This document shows positions 10,926-21,691 of a stretch of DNA of 64,000 bases, piece by piece; position 1 is the first letter of the stretch, and the number at the start of each line of letters is the position of its first letter. The stretch comes from Bedellia somnulentella (Eukaryota > Arthropoda > Insecta > Lepidoptera > Bedelliidae): NCBI GenBank assembly GCA_963576735.1, contig OY755187.1, positions 5,952,001-6,016,000 of the forward strand, read 5' to 3'. The notes under the pieces are model-generated. The model had not been told where the DNA came from and made no database searches. It saw nothing but the letters and a program-made list of their open reading frames with translations. The position numbers and the translations under genes are program-made.

Positions 10926-11423
10926 TCAATGTTATAAAGTAAAATAAACAAAGTACTTACAGTTGATTTGTGTACAAAAGGAAAATTATTTGTTCAATGG
11001 TTGATTTTTGACAGCAGCTCCGACGCTTTTGCTGAATAACAAATTAATTTCCAGCGTTGCGGAATATTGCAACAAACAGAGTAATATTAAAATTGTATTA
11101 AACTACTTGACTAATGTTTTTGTAACTTTAGTTTTCTTTTCAGTGGGTTGGAGTTTTATAATATATTTTTCATATCATAGAATAAAATAGCTGAATTAGA
11201 ATTAACAATTAATAGAATAATTAATGTTCAGCCCCTTCTTCACATGGGTAGTAAACTGTGTGAATAAATTCTATGACCAGCTGATCAAAACTATTTTTGT
11301 GTTACCATGTACCCTTAACAGCCCTTGTCACTAGGGCTTATTGAATATGCGCACAAAATTTCATAAGAATCGGTCAGGCGAAGGAGTTTTGTACGCAATA
11401 ATTTAATAACATTACTCTGACAA
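10926..11423. other. Unannotated intergenic stretch
   Basis: AT-rich, no recognised gene or repeat. Confidence 0.4.
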
Positions 11424-12377
11424 TCTATACTTATAATAAATCTGTAGAGAGGTCAATTCTGTACATGAAATATATTTTCAAAATAACCATCAGGTGGTGA
11501 TTAGGGATCGATACTGATGCCAAAAATGCAATCAGTAAAATTTTTGTCTGTCTGTCTGTCTGTCTGTCGGTTTGTATGTGCCTTATGGAAACAAAAACTA
11601 CTCGACGGATTTTAACGAAACTTGGTACAATTATTCTTCATACTCCTGGGCAGGTTTTCGTATACTTTCCAGTAGAGTAGTAAAGGGGAATTTTGGGAAA
11701 ACGGGAGAAGTTACTCCATTTTTTAAGCTTCAGTCGCGTGTGCAGCCTTAATGGTTAATCTAACATAGAAATCATGTATGACGGAAATATTCTTCATAAA
11801 ATTATCTAAAATAAAATTCTCAACAGTTTATGTCTATCTTTTACGGTTGACTCACAATAACACGTGTTATTCCTGATAGCTTAGCAGTTCGGAACATTCT
11901 GATTACATTTGTTTACTCTTACGTTTGTAAACCTCTCACTCATCCCTAATTTAAAACAAGGTAACATTATTACCTATTCAATTAAAAAAGAATCATAGAA
12001 ATCGGTAGAGAAACACCGAAATTATACATAAAATAAGCCATCGCGCCCGTAACCAAAACCAAATCTTTACTAATTTACATATAACATACTAGATGGCGCC
12101 AGTAATTGCATCCTACATCACGTAATGATTTATTTTTTAGATTGTTATAAATACTTCATAGCGTTTTATTCCAAAATTTGCTATTAAACGGAAATACTGA
12201 ACCGTTCATTAAAGCGCATTCAAAATCACCAAACTACACTGTTTAGGGAGTGCTATAAATTTAATAAATTGAAAACATTGCGCTGAATTTCACAATGCTT
12301 GAGCAGTGACTGAAGAAAGAAACCTCAGGTATTTAAAAAAACAACGCTACCCGTGCGAAGCTGGGACGATCCACTAG
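11424..12377 (+). mobile_element. Non-autonomous Helitron, complete
   Basis: A 954-bp element that begins TCTATACTTATAATAAATC directly after A and ends CCACTAG directly before T, the AT target of Helitrons. Near the 3' end is CCCGTGCGAAGCTGGGACG, a decayed form of the terminal hairpin of this lepidopteran family. A (GTCT)n microsatellite sits near 11548. There is no Rep/helicase coding. A second copy in inverse orientation is at 27130-28066. Confidence 0.8.
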
Positions 12378-12465
12378 TAAATAAATAAATACTTACAGAT
12401 ACTGCACATGCACATTAATATCTCCAATTAAATTGAACTTATTGTGGTTTTGGAACCTATAAGAT

Positions 12466-12718
12466 CATACATACATACATACATATACTCACGGCTATAA
12501 ATCCCTAAAAAGGGTAGCCAGAGCTATGGAATTAGAAAATCCCCAGCCACTTTTGGAAAGTTGAGTGGGGTAAAGATGGTGAAATAAAGGTTGTTGGTGA
12601 TGGGTCTCCAACCGCATCGCCCAAAAATCCCTTAATAGCCCCAATACCGTTAGTCGCCTCTTACGTACACCCACCGGAAGAAATGGGGAAGTGCTATTCT
12701 AAGCCGACACTACACAGA
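12466..12718 (-). repeat. S1 SINE, full length
   Basis: Well preserved, with a tail of five CATA repeats on the left and GCCGACACTACACAG on the right. Confidence 0.85.
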
Positions 12719-12849
12719 AGATCACGATAGCTTATTTAAATAAATGCTTATATCATATATCAATGAAACAATACAACCTTAGGCAACAGGCATTCAAACT
12801 ACAGAATTATCTTACTGGGCCGAGGCAGTAATTATTCATTTTCATTTTA

Positions 12850-13123
12850 ATATTCTACAGTTGTCTATCTGGAAGTCAAATTGCACTTCGAGAGAACATC
12901 AAACGTAATGCTGGTGCCCTTGTGTGCCATGCAATATCACTTCAGGAAGGAATCGCATTGCATGGTGGAAAATGCCGTGTCGTCGCGCGTCGCTCTTGAT
13001 ATTACTGTCTGGGGATGCTTTTGCCAGCGATCTTGTAGATCGTTGTCTGTTTTAGCTAGTTACTTCTTTAAATTTTACAACTACATTCTTTTTCCAAATA
13101 TTTATATCTTTCCAAGAAACTAA
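12850..13123 (+). other. GC-richer open frame of unknown nature
   Basis: Behind a possible splice acceptor (ATATTCTACAG) the plus strand stays open for about 85 codons, reading VYLEVKLHFERTSN and onward. Base composition is richer in GC than the flanks over the first 170 bp. I do not recognise the protein. It could be a host exon, a relic of a transposon, or chance. Confidence 0.25.
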
Positions 13124-13639
13124 CCTGAATATTCTTATCTTGCAAAGTTACAAAACGAAAATAATGCTTCAACTATTTGAAAAGGCGTTAAATTGAAAAT
13201 AATTTAAACATTTTACATGTACCTATGTAAAATCCACAAGAAGTAATTTCTAAAGTTATATTTCCTTAGATTAAATTAAATATTTCCCCGAATGAGGAGG
13301 TACGGCTACTTGATCTTTTATAAAATTCTTCTCGTGAAAAGCAAAGTTATGACATCGCTAGTGAAGTTAATAAGTTAATGCTAGTTTGAGGCATCAAAGT
13401 TTGAGAAATTTTATATTATACTTTTTCTACAGAATGTGTTATTATGAACACTTTGCTATTTCAGTTTTACTTTTTTTCAATAACTACGTATAGTATTACA
13501 GGTTTACAATATACATGCTTTGGTTCTAGGCTAAGAATGGTTTATTTATTTATTTTAATGAGAAGACTTGATCAATACAGTCCTTTTTTTCTATATCATG
13601 ATTGGGCTTGTTTGCAAATTGGTACATTTGTATGTATTG
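13124..13639. other. Unannotated intergenic stretch
   Basis: AT-rich; a 68-codon hydrophobic frame at 13444-13650 has no protein-like features. Confidence 0.4.
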
Positions 13640-14016
13640 TTGAAGGCTGAAGAAAAAATAATTGCAAACAAACCTATTGAGTGACGTCACAAGCGTCATA
13701 CTAGCGTTACACCTTTGCGACACTTTTAAATCGGAGAACTGTTATTAGTAATAAAATTGTACAGTAGAGATTTGCAGTGCATTTGCATTCTCACAATTAA
13801 CATCGTTTAGTGTTTGTGAAGTGAAAGACCTTGGATTTTTATGTTTTTTACCAATATAAAATCGTAAGTTTTTAGTTGACGAGCGAATCATTTTTTGATA
13901 TCACCCACATTCAAAAATACTAATTTAAATTTTCAAAATAAAAAACTAGTAGTGCCATCTTTACAAATTTTAGTGAACTATTAGAAATTATTTCACGATT
14001 TTGTTATTTATTAAAT

Positions 14017-14861
14017 CGTCTGCTTACTGGTAAAATGTAGTAAATACATATTTTGTTAAACGGAGATATAGGGTTTTCAAAGTTTAAGTATTTTTTTTAC
14101 TAACACCTAAATAAGATTTTGCAGAAATTTATTTAATAAATTATTGGAAATTTAACGATCTTATTTGCGGTAGCATATTAGAGGCCATTTTCTTATAAAT
14201 ATTGTGGAAAAAATATATTATTTTTAGCATGGGTGTGCATTTATCATATTTGACCTGTAATTGAGAAATGTTTAATAAAACTCGTAAATTGTCATGCTTG
14301 TTTGTGAATTTAATTAAATAGACATAATTAAAACGGCAACTAGCCATTGTGTTGGTTAATTGTTCGATAGATATTTAAATCAATGAATTATAAACCAATT
14401 GCCTGCATTTACCTTCTTTTACTTGAATGAATTTATGGATATTATCAACTTAACGCTTCTAAATCCCATACATTCAAGGTTAATAACTTAGATTGACCTT
14501 TTAATTAAAATACAACAATGAAATCAACATACTTTTACTCTTATCATAGAAAATACAATGTATCAAACATATTAAAATGGCACGAAAGTAGAAAGTAGAA
14601 AAACACAAGGTGATACTTCATTTTTTACTCCTCTTTAATGACGTCTCATTTGATGATAAGAGAGTTTATTTCACTATTCCAGAAGAATTTTTAAAATTAT
14701 TCCGCACTTAATATGTTTCAAATTTCGTATTTTTTTACTTAACAGTCCTATCATTTATTGCATTTTTCCAGTAGAAAGAGCGTCAAAAATTACATATTAA
14801 TGCATTATTAACTATATTTTTGTAAAAATCGCATTTACTACATTTTACCAGTAAGCAGACG
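14017..14861. mobile_element. MITE-like TIR element in the LINE 5' region
   Basis: The ends are inverted repeats of about 29 bp (CGTCTGCTTACTGGTAAAAT at the left, its complement at the right), flanked by AAAT on both sides. The 845-bp interior has no coding capacity. It ends 15 bp before the ORF1 start codon and so separates ORF1 from the LINE promoter region. Confidence 0.65.
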
Positions 14862-14876
14862 AAATTATAAATCACT

Positions 14877-15896
14877 ATGCCTAAGTGTCCTAAGTGTTCA
14901 GCGTGCAAAAAAGTGACACAGTTACGTACAGATGGCGCTGAATGCCACAAATGTCGATTAGTTTTTCATCGTGCCTGCGTCGGTCTACCAACTTCGAAAC
15001 CAATCGCATCTGGCTGGGTTTGCCCGGAATGTACCCGGATAATACCACGCGATAACGGGTCTGAAACTCCGGTAAAAGGTATTCTTGGGTATGAGCAGCC
15101 GCCAGCATGTACAAGCGAAATCATTTCCCAAGTGGAAGACCAAGAGGAGGAGGAGGGAGATCATTATGATGAGCGGCAATTAACGAAGGGACAAGACACC
15201 GGGTTGCGCGATGAAATTAGAATACTGCGCAGTGAGCTCGTTAGTTTTAGAACGGAATTTCGATTTTTCCGGGAGGCCATCACGACAATAAATGATAGAC
15301 TTGATCAATTTGATCAAAGAGTGAAAGCAATGGAGAAGCGTCTTTTGGACAGTAGTGTATCCAGCGGTACAAAAGCTCTGGAAGAGGCTGTAGAAAGTCT
15401 CCAACTCCAACTCCATGAGCGAGACCAAGATACTCTTGCAAACGACGTCCAAGTGTCTAATTTGCCGGAAGAGAAGGGTGAAAGTCCCATTCATTTGGTC
15501 ACTATTGTGGGTGCTAAACTGGGAGTAAAACTAGACGAGCGAGACGTGGTGAGTGCGGTGCGCATGGGGCTGCCGCGTGACGGCGGCGCGGCTCGGCCGC
15601 TAGTGGTACGGCTGGCGCGGCGCGCCACCCGGGACGAGCTGATACGCGCGGCGCGGGTGCGGCGCGGCGCCACCACCGCCGACCTGGGGCTGGCCGGCCC
15701 GCCCACCAGGTTCTACCTCAACGAGCGGTTGACTAAACATAACAGAGGACTATTCAACCAGGCTCGAGAGCGTGCACGTGCGGCTGGGTGGCGGTACGTT
15801 TGGACGCGCGACGGTCGGGTGTGCGCCCGCCAAGCCGACGGTAAGCCTGTAGCCAGGATCCGACGGGACTCAGACATTGCAGATATTTTTGGTTAA
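14877..15896 (+). CDS. LINE ORF1 protein with PHD-type zinc finger
   Basis: A 339-residue RNA-binding/nucleoprotein-type ORF1. Residues 1-55 carry a C4HC3 PHD-like zinc finger (CPKCSAC, CHKC, FHRAC, CPEC). An acidic stretch near residues 85-100 and a probable coiled coil at about 105-175 follow, which would oligomerise the protein. The C-terminal 150 residues, with the YLNERLTKHNRGLFNQAR block, resemble the baculovirus FP25K-type domain found in ORF1 of several CR1-group LINEs. Nucleotides 15540-15720 are strikingly GC-rich compared with the rest of the window. The frame is intact. The role in target-primed retrotransposition is known for the family, not shown here. Confidence 0.8.
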   Translation: MPKCPKCSACKKVTQLRTDGAECHKCRLVFHRACVGLPTSKPIASGWVCPECTRIIPRDNGSETPVKGILGYEQPPACTSEIISQVEDQEEEEGDHYDERQLTKGQDTGLRDEIRILRSELVSFRTEFRFFREAITTINDRLDQFDQRVKAMEKRLLDSSVSSGTKALEEAVESLQLQLHERDQDTLANDVQVSNLPEEKGESPIHLVTIVGAKLGVKLDERDVVSAVRMGLPRDGGAARPLVVRLARRATRDELIRAARVRRGATTADLGLAGPPTRFYLNERLTKHNRGLFNQARERARAAGWRYVWTRDGRVCARQADGKPVARIRRDSDIADIFG

Positions 15897-16310
15897 CCTT
15901 AGGTTTGGTGGCAATAGACAATTTCACGTTAATGTGGAGGCATTTATTTTATTAGTGTATAATGATAGATATGCCATTTTTTGTTTTTATTTATACTGTG
16001 TCACACATAAGCTGTTAAGCACCTTGTTTTTTAGTTTCCTTTTATATTTTTCATTTTTTTTCTTAGTTATAGAATGTTACGTTTATTATCATATTAATTG
16101 TTTCACTGCATCAGTCGAATTAATGTACAGCACCCCACTTTGCAACAAAACACGCACAGTATTTACAACATGGAACACACATGTATTACAACCTGTAAAT
16201 AAAACAAAAATGATTTATTTTTTCTTAATGTTAAAGATAGACCTTTTCAGTATCATAAAACCGAATTTTGAATTATTTACAACTCTATATGTATATTATT
16301 TTCTAAACAT

Positions 16311-16577
16311 ATGTAACATAACATAACATAAACGTTCACGCCGTTTATCCCCGAAGGGGTTGGCAGAGGTACCAATACTCCTGAACTCACATGGCAAGCG
16401 CCATCTAGTTTCCAGAGAAGGTACCCACGTTTTGCTTAGACAGTGTACTCACGTGATAGGGGGCAGGCCTATCGCCGTTTTGTACGAATACGCTGTCACA
16501 TGACTAAGTACAACTCAGCCATGTGGGTTTCCTCACGATGTTTTCCCTCACCGTTAGCAACCATGATAAATATACAT
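16311..16577 (-). repeat. S2 SINE inserted in the LINE ORF1-ORF2 spacer
   Basis: The tail (ACATAAC)n is at the left, the body runs to CACCGTTAGCAACCATGATA, and the tRNA-like head is missing. It belongs to the GAACTCACATGGCAAGCGCC sub-variant also seen at 8787 and 47357. It leaves both LINE ORFs unbroken. Confidence 0.8.
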
Positions 16578-16780
16578 ATGTATGTACAAAAATGTATATA
16601 TATTTCATACATTTGCGTGTATTACACATATTTTATACATGTATATTTGTCTATTGAACATATGTATCGACCCATTTCCCCATAATATAAAATTATATGT
16701 TTTTAAATATTATTATTTATTTAATAGGTATATTACTGGTTTCATATATTTTTATCCAAATATATCCTTGGACCAACACC

Positions 16781-19597
16781 ATGACTCGTATTAAAAATAT
16801 GCAGTTTGCATTATTTAATGCTGGTTCATTGAGCACAGGACATGACGAGTTAACTTCTATTATACTAGACTTAAGACCTGACGTAGTAGCTATCAACGAG
16901 ACTTGGTTAAGGGCGGGGCGCGATGACGTCGCCCCGGTAGTACCTGGATATAGACTTAGACACGTCCCGCGACCTCCAGGTCAGCGTTCGCGGGGGGGAG
17001 GGGTGGGGTTTTATATGCGAGTTGGTTTAAACTGTCTCGTCTTCCATCACCCACCATCCTCTATTGAGCATATGTGGTTTCGTCTCAACGTGAATGGTAT
17101 TCGGCTTTTAATAGGTACGGCTTACCGCCCTAACTGGGTCGACGCTGATAGTTTCTTTGACTCAATTACTGAAACTATAACATCTTGTAATTACGACAAA
17201 CTTGTTTTATTGGGTGACTTTAACATTAATATTTTTGACGTGAATGACCGTAATCATCGATATCTGACTCAATTTTTGAATACAATTAACTTGAAACAAA
17301 TTGTAAATAAACCAACTCATTTTACTGACCATAGCGAAACGACTATTGACCTAATATGTACTGACGCTCCTGTGCAAAGTGTTGATGTCCATCATATTCC
17401 TGACCTGGGACGACATGCTTTTGTTACTATGCAGATCGACTTGAAAAAACCTAAATATATGCCTAAATTAATAACTTACCGACCATTGACTGACATTGAC
17501 TTGGATATGTTTAGAAAGGATGTTGCAGAAATAAATTGGGAGTCAATTATGCTTATAGATGATATTGATGATATGCTGGCAGTTTTCAATTATCACATTA
17601 TACAGCTATTTGATTTACATGCACCTCTTAAATCTATAGTGGTAAAAGAAGGACCGAAGCCGTGGTTGACTCCTACCGTGAGGTATATGATGAGATTACG
17701 GGACAAAGCACATGAACAGGCTAAACGGGAAAAAAGTGAGTCAAGCCGACAATACTACAAAAGTTCTAAGCATTTAGTAGTAGAGGCAATTCACAACGAA
17801 AAACGAGCTTTTTTCAAACACTCCATTAACGATTGTGCAGGCGATCCTCGAGCCCTATGGAAAAATCTTAAGCGTTCCATTATTCGAAACAAACGTGAAT
17901 GTGATCTTCCACCACAATTTAACTGCCCGGAACTAATTAATAACCATTTCTGCAATATTCCTGGTAGTAGTGGCGTGAGTATATCTGATTTGACCTTTTT
18001 TGAATTTAATCGATTTGGACACGATTCTTTTTCACTGACTACTGTGACTAGTGAGACTGTTTCAAATATTGTTAATAAAATCAAAACAAAGGCTAAAGGA
18101 CTTGATGAAATTAATATTGACATGCTACTTCTAACTTTTCCTACTACACTTGACGTACTTACAGCTATAATCAACAAAAGCATTGTCTCAAGCAAATTCC
18201 CGACCATTTGGAAAACGGCCAAAGTAACTCCTCTTCCAAAAAAAAGTAACCCAATCCTTATTTCCGATTTGCGAGCAATAAGTATCCTTCCATGCGCATC
18301 TAAGATAGTGGAAAGGGTGGTTTGCAATCAGATGACAGAATATCTAGAAAAGAATAAAATTTTGCCGGAACACCAGTCGGGTTTTCGAAAGGGTCATTCC
18401 ACCGCAACAGCGCTAATTGATTTTGTTGATAACATTTTGAATGACAGGGATGAAGGATTTAGTACATTGTTAGCGTTGTTGGACTTTTCTAGAGCATTTG
18501 ATTGTTTGTGCATACCCCTGACGCTTTCGAAGTTGTCGTACTATGGCTTTGATGTCAATACTGTTCGTTGGTTTGACAGTTATCTCACCGACCGGAAACA
18601 ATTTGTGGCGTTGCAAAAAAGAGATGGCAGTATATGCAACTCCTCTGAAAGTCATCTTACGAGAGGCGTACCGCAGGGTTCGATTTTGGGACCTCTTTTA
18701 TTTATAGTCTATACCGCCGATCTGGTTAATCAAATCAATAATAGCCGATATCACATTTATGCCGATGATGTCCAAATATATGTGTCTGGTCTGCCGAGAA
18801 ATGCTTCAGAAACGGTTGAAAAATTAAATAGTGATTTAAATAGAATTGTAAGTTGGTCTGAGAAAAACTGTTTAGCCCTTAATCCTCTCAAATGCAAATT
18901 TATGGTCCTTGGAACAAAGACTCAAATTCATAATACGTTGGAAGTTCTTGCGGACCATGATGTAGCTATCAGGGACCAACCACTAGAGAGGGTAGAGGAG
19001 GTTCGCAACCTTGGCCTGCTGATGGATGGGGAACTACGGTTCGAAAACCATATCTCATCAGTAGTGAGTAACTGCTTCTATCGTCTCAAGGTTCTTTATA
19101 ATATACGCGATTACCTAAGTGTGGATTTGCGTATCTACCTTTGTGAATCGCTGATATTGTCGAGATTAAACTATTGTGATGTGGTCTATGAGGGTTGCAT
19201 ACTGGCTCGTACACAGAAATTGATACAGCGAGTGCAAAACGCATGTGCCCGTTTTTGCTTTCAAATCCCTCCTCGCTCCCACGTTACCCCGTACTTGGAC
19301 GATGCAAAGCTGCTAAAAATGCAAGCGCGGAGACGACTACACCTCGCCACATTGTTGTTTGGAGTTGTTAGGCTAGAATCACCGGCTTATTTGTATAAAA
19401 AACTGCAATGGTCCAACAGTGGCTATCAGTTCAAAGTCAGGGCGATCTTGCCAATGCACCGATCCGCAGCTTTTAGAGGTTCTTTCAGGTTTGCAGCGTC
19501 CAAGTGCTGGAACGATCTTCCTCCACCAATCCGGGATGTGTTCGGCAGGAACACCTTTAAGCGTAAGCTGAAGGAGTTTTTGCTGGCACATCAGTAA
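16781..19597 (+). CDS. LINE ORF2: AP-type endonuclease and reverse transcriptase
   Basis: 938 residues from the ATG chosen here. The frame stays open back to 16697, but the endonuclease fold starts at MQFALFNAGSL, so the upstream 28 residues are probably not used. Residues 1-230 form the APE-like endonuclease: N13, E40 in NETWL, D146/N148 in GDFNIN, and H212. The usual SDH triad reads GRH. Residues 440-720 hold the reverse transcriptase: motif A LLDFSRAFD (D568), motif B GVPQGSILGPLLF, and the catalytic YADD at 660-663. The C-terminal 200 residues have a Cys/Arg-rich region typical of the group. It nicks target DNA and copies LINE RNA. No stop or frameshift is present. Confidence 0.9.
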   Translation: MTRIKNMQFALFNAGSLSTGHDELTSIILDLRPDVVAINETWLRAGRDDVAPVVPGYRLRHVPRPPGQRSRGGGVGFYMRVGLNCLVFHHPPSSIEHMWFRLNVNGIRLLIGTAYRPNWVDADSFFDSITETITSCNYDKLVLLGDFNINIFDVNDRNHRYLTQFLNTINLKQIVNKPTHFTDHSETTIDLICTDAPVQSVDVHHIPDLGRHAFVTMQIDLKKPKYMPKLITYRPLTDIDLDMFRKDVAEINWESIMLIDDIDDMLAVFNYHIIQLFDLHAPLKSIVVKEGPKPWLTPTVRYMMRLRDKAHEQAKREKSESSRQYYKSSKHLVVEAIHNEKRAFFKHSINDCAGDPRALWKNLKRSIIRNKRECDLPPQFNCPELINNHFCNIPGSSGVSISDLTFFEFNRFGHDSFSLTTVTSETVSNIVNKIKTKAKGLDEINIDMLLLTFPTTLDVLTAIINKSIVSSKFPTIWKTAKVTPLPKKSNPILISDLRAISILPCASKIVERVVCNQMTEYLEKNKILPEHQSGFRKGHSTATALIDFVDNILNDRDEGFSTLLALLDFSRAFDCLCIPLTLSKLSYYGFDVNTVRWFDSYLTDRKQFVALQKRDGSICNSSESHLTRGVPQGSILGPLLFIVYTADLVNQINNSRYHIYADDVQIYVSGLPRNASETVEKLNSDLNRIVSWSEKNCLALNPLKCKFMVLGTKTQIHNTLEVLADHDVAIRDQPLERVEEVRNLGLLMDGELRFENHISSVVSNCFYRLKVLYNIRDYLSVDLRIYLCESLILSRLNYCDVVYEGCILARTQKLIQRVQNACARFCFQIPPRSHVTPYLDDAKLLKMQARRRLHLATLLFGVVRLESPAYLYKKLQWSNSGYQFKVRAILPMHRSAAFRGSFRFAASKCWNDLPPPIRDVFGRNTFKRKLKEFLLAHQ

Positions 19598-20205
19598 AAT
19601 TTATATTATTTATTTATTTGGCATACATTTATTATTGTTTATATTATATTTTGAAATTTATTTATTATAGAAAAATGAAGCGTGTAGGTGTTTGCTCTAA
19701 TATATCAATATATTATTTTGCATAATTTTACCCTCCAGCCAAGATTTCTTCTGTTATGTTTATGTATTATCGAAATTTTGTCATATACGTGTATTTTATT
19801 GTAATTGTTTGCAAATAATGTTCTATATTTATTTATGTGTATGTGTATTTACTGTCCCTTGTCCAGCTGAAAAGTTCTACATAATAAAGTGTATTAGTGT
19901 GATGCCTGTGTTGTCACTCTACAATGGTACTGACTGAAAATCAGTGTTGGGAGTCAAACGATTCACAACGTAATGCTGAGTCAGTACCAATTCGCTGTTG
20001 CAGTGGCGCAAAGGACTTAGAATAAGTATTAATTAGTTTGTTTTTGTTAAGTTGTTTGTTTTCCTCTTTTTTTCATATTTAATATTGTGTTAATTTTAAG
20101 TTATTTTAATAGTTATTATGTATATTATTACTTTTTGTTTGTATGTTTTTTGTGCCACACATGGCGAATAAACGTCTTTCTTCTTCTTCTTCTTCTTCTT
20201 CTTCT
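19598..20205 (+). other. LINE 3' UTR and (TTC)n tail
   Basis: Contains TACTGACTGAAAATCAGTGT and GAGTCAGTACCAATTCG, which could pair as a stem, then GCGAATAAACGTC and about nine TTC repeats. The 3' tail at 41635-41882 has the same architecture, with (CTTT)n. Confidence 0.65.
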
Positions 20206-20432
20206 ATTTATACGCTTTATTAAAATAATATTTGGTATTTTTGAAAACATTGATATCGGGGAAATAAAAGGGATTTCACCAAAGATGTACTAATAAAAAC
20301 CGTTTTTTAGTACATCTATGGGTTTCACCCATCCCGGTACCTCGTGTGTTCTTAGTCTATGAATGAAGCACCGCTTTTTTACTCGTAATATATTAATTTT
20401 CATCAGTATTTTATTCGTTTTGTATTTGTTGC

Positions 20433-20680
20433 TGTGTAGTGTCGGCTTCGGATAACACTTACCTACTCTTTTCTTCCCACGAGTGTCGAAAGAGCCGACT
20501 TTGGGAGTTTGGGCTTACTCACCCTGTGTTAGTTAGGTGAAGCTAATTGGCAACCCATCACCCTCAACCTTTATTTTTATCCGAATTCATATAATTTTGC
20601 GTTACTTAACTTCCTAAAGTGGCTAAAGTGTTTGGACTTCAGAAGGTCTGGATACCTTTTTTAAGTGTAATTATACATAT
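20433..20680 (+). repeat. S1 SINE, diverged
   Basis: Starts at GTGTAGTGTCGGCTTCGG; the body is heavily substituted and the tail is nearly lost. Confidence 0.65.
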
Positions 20681-20708
20681 GTAAGTATTTTGAATCACTA
20701 AAAAAAGC

Positions 20709-21068
20709 ATTACATAAGATAACATAAACGTTCACACCGCATATCCCCAAAGGGGTTGGCAGAGGTACTAATACTTCTGAACATCATGTGACGTTGTCAC
20801 CTGGTGTTCCTCACGTTTTGCATGGACAATGTACTCATGTGATAGGGGGCAGGCCTATCGCCGTTTTGTACGAATACACTGTCACATGACTAAGTACAAC
20901 TCAGCCATGTGGGTTTCCTCACGATGTTTTCCCTCACCGTTAACAACCGTGATAAATTAACCACACATATGTCTTTATAAAAGACAAATTTGTGTAGGCC
21001 TGATTCGGGATTTGAACACTAGTCGCTTGCACGTTAACCAGTGTTCTACCCATTGAGCTATCACGTCG
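20709..21068 (-). repeat. S2 SINE, full length
   Basis: On the minus strand it starts with the tRNA-like head (TAGCTCAATGGGTAGAACAC as A box; GTGTTCAAATCCC as B box), continues through the body with two CACGTG-type sites, and ends in CCCCTTTGGGGATA and an ATGTTAT tail. Confidence 0.85.
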
Positions 21069-21480
21069 TTAATAAAAAAAGCAGTAATGAAAAAAAGAGT
21101 AATTTGTACTGGTATTTCATAAAACCCCCCCGTTGCGTTGCAATTTTGCAGGGGCTGGCTCGGCTCTGGTAATTAATATTCATTGCTAGGGATTGCATAC
21201 TAATAGTAGACAGAGAGCACCTGTTGTTTATGAGAGATCTGTATCTCTCATGTATCGAAATCCGTATCTTTCATGTATCTGTTGCATTATTGGATAGAGC
21301 TCCATTTAGACCCGAATTTTGCAAATCATTCTTATTTCAACGCATCATATACCTACTTCTTACTTTTAAAATACTTTTTTTAAAAGCATAACAGTAAATA
21401 CAATTGTTTTATCTACCGAATTCATAGATACATGTAGCATTCTCATCCGAGCATCATGAAAAGAAACAAATATAAAATTA
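21069..21480. other. Spacer downstream of the acid phosphatase gene
   Basis: No gene or strong repeat. A repeated TGTATC(T)CTCATGTATC motif occurs near 21240-21290. Confidence 0.4.
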
Positions 21481-21487
21481 AAACAAT

Positions 21488-21493
21488 TTTATT
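21488..21493 (-). terminator. Polyadenylation signal of the acid phosphatase gene
   Basis: AATAAA on the minus strand, 34 nt after the TAG stop codon, giving a very short 3' UTR. Confidence 0.75.
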
Positions 21494-21526
21494 ACATAAT
21501 CAACTTAAATTACACTATATCTCACA

Positions 21527-21691
21527 CTATAATTCGGTCCGTATATTGCACAGAGTGTAGAACTCACTTTCTGGTAATAAGTATTGCGATGTCATACTTT
21601 TGAATATATCAAAGTTACAATAGCTGGAGTCACAGTCATGGAACTTCATCACCTGAGCTGCCGTGTCACCAGCTTGAGGAACATATACCGG
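21527..21691 (-). CDS. Acid phosphatase exon 9 (last coding exon)
   Basis: Codons 356-409 plus TAG. Acceptor ATTTTCCAG. Carries the cysteine-containing C-terminus (FHDCDSSYC and YTLC), probably disulfide-bonded, as in the family. There is no C-terminal membrane segment. Confidence 0.88.
   Translation of the reverse strand, partial: PVYVPQAGDTAAQVMKFHDCDSSYCNFDIFKSMTSQYLLPESEFYTLCNIRTEL

Larger units (their letters stand above)
13640..20205 (+). mobile_element. CR1/Jockey-group LINE, nearly complete
   Basis: A non-LTR retrotransposon with a long 5' region, ORF1 (14877-15896), ORF2 (16781-19597) and a 3' UTR ending in GCGAATAAACGTC and then (TTC)n. CR1-like elements typically end in a short microsatellite rather than poly(A). 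Both ORFs are open, so it is recent and may be an active source copy. A TIR element sits in its 5' region and an S2 SINE in the ORF1-ORF2 spacer. The exact 5' end is uncertain; I place it near the CG-containing sequence at 13640-13740. Confidence 0.75.

Noticed and set aside
15491..15706. Minus-strand Arg/Ser-rich frame
   Set aside because: It is the antisense shadow of the GC-rich part of LINE ORF1.
15877..16326. 149-codon frame after ORF1
   Set aside because: Phe/Tyr/Ile-rich AT-driven frame in the LINE spacer, ending in an S2 tail; not protein-like.
17791..18327. 178-codon minus-strand frame
   Set aside because: Antisense to the reverse transcriptase of ORF2; no protein features of its own.
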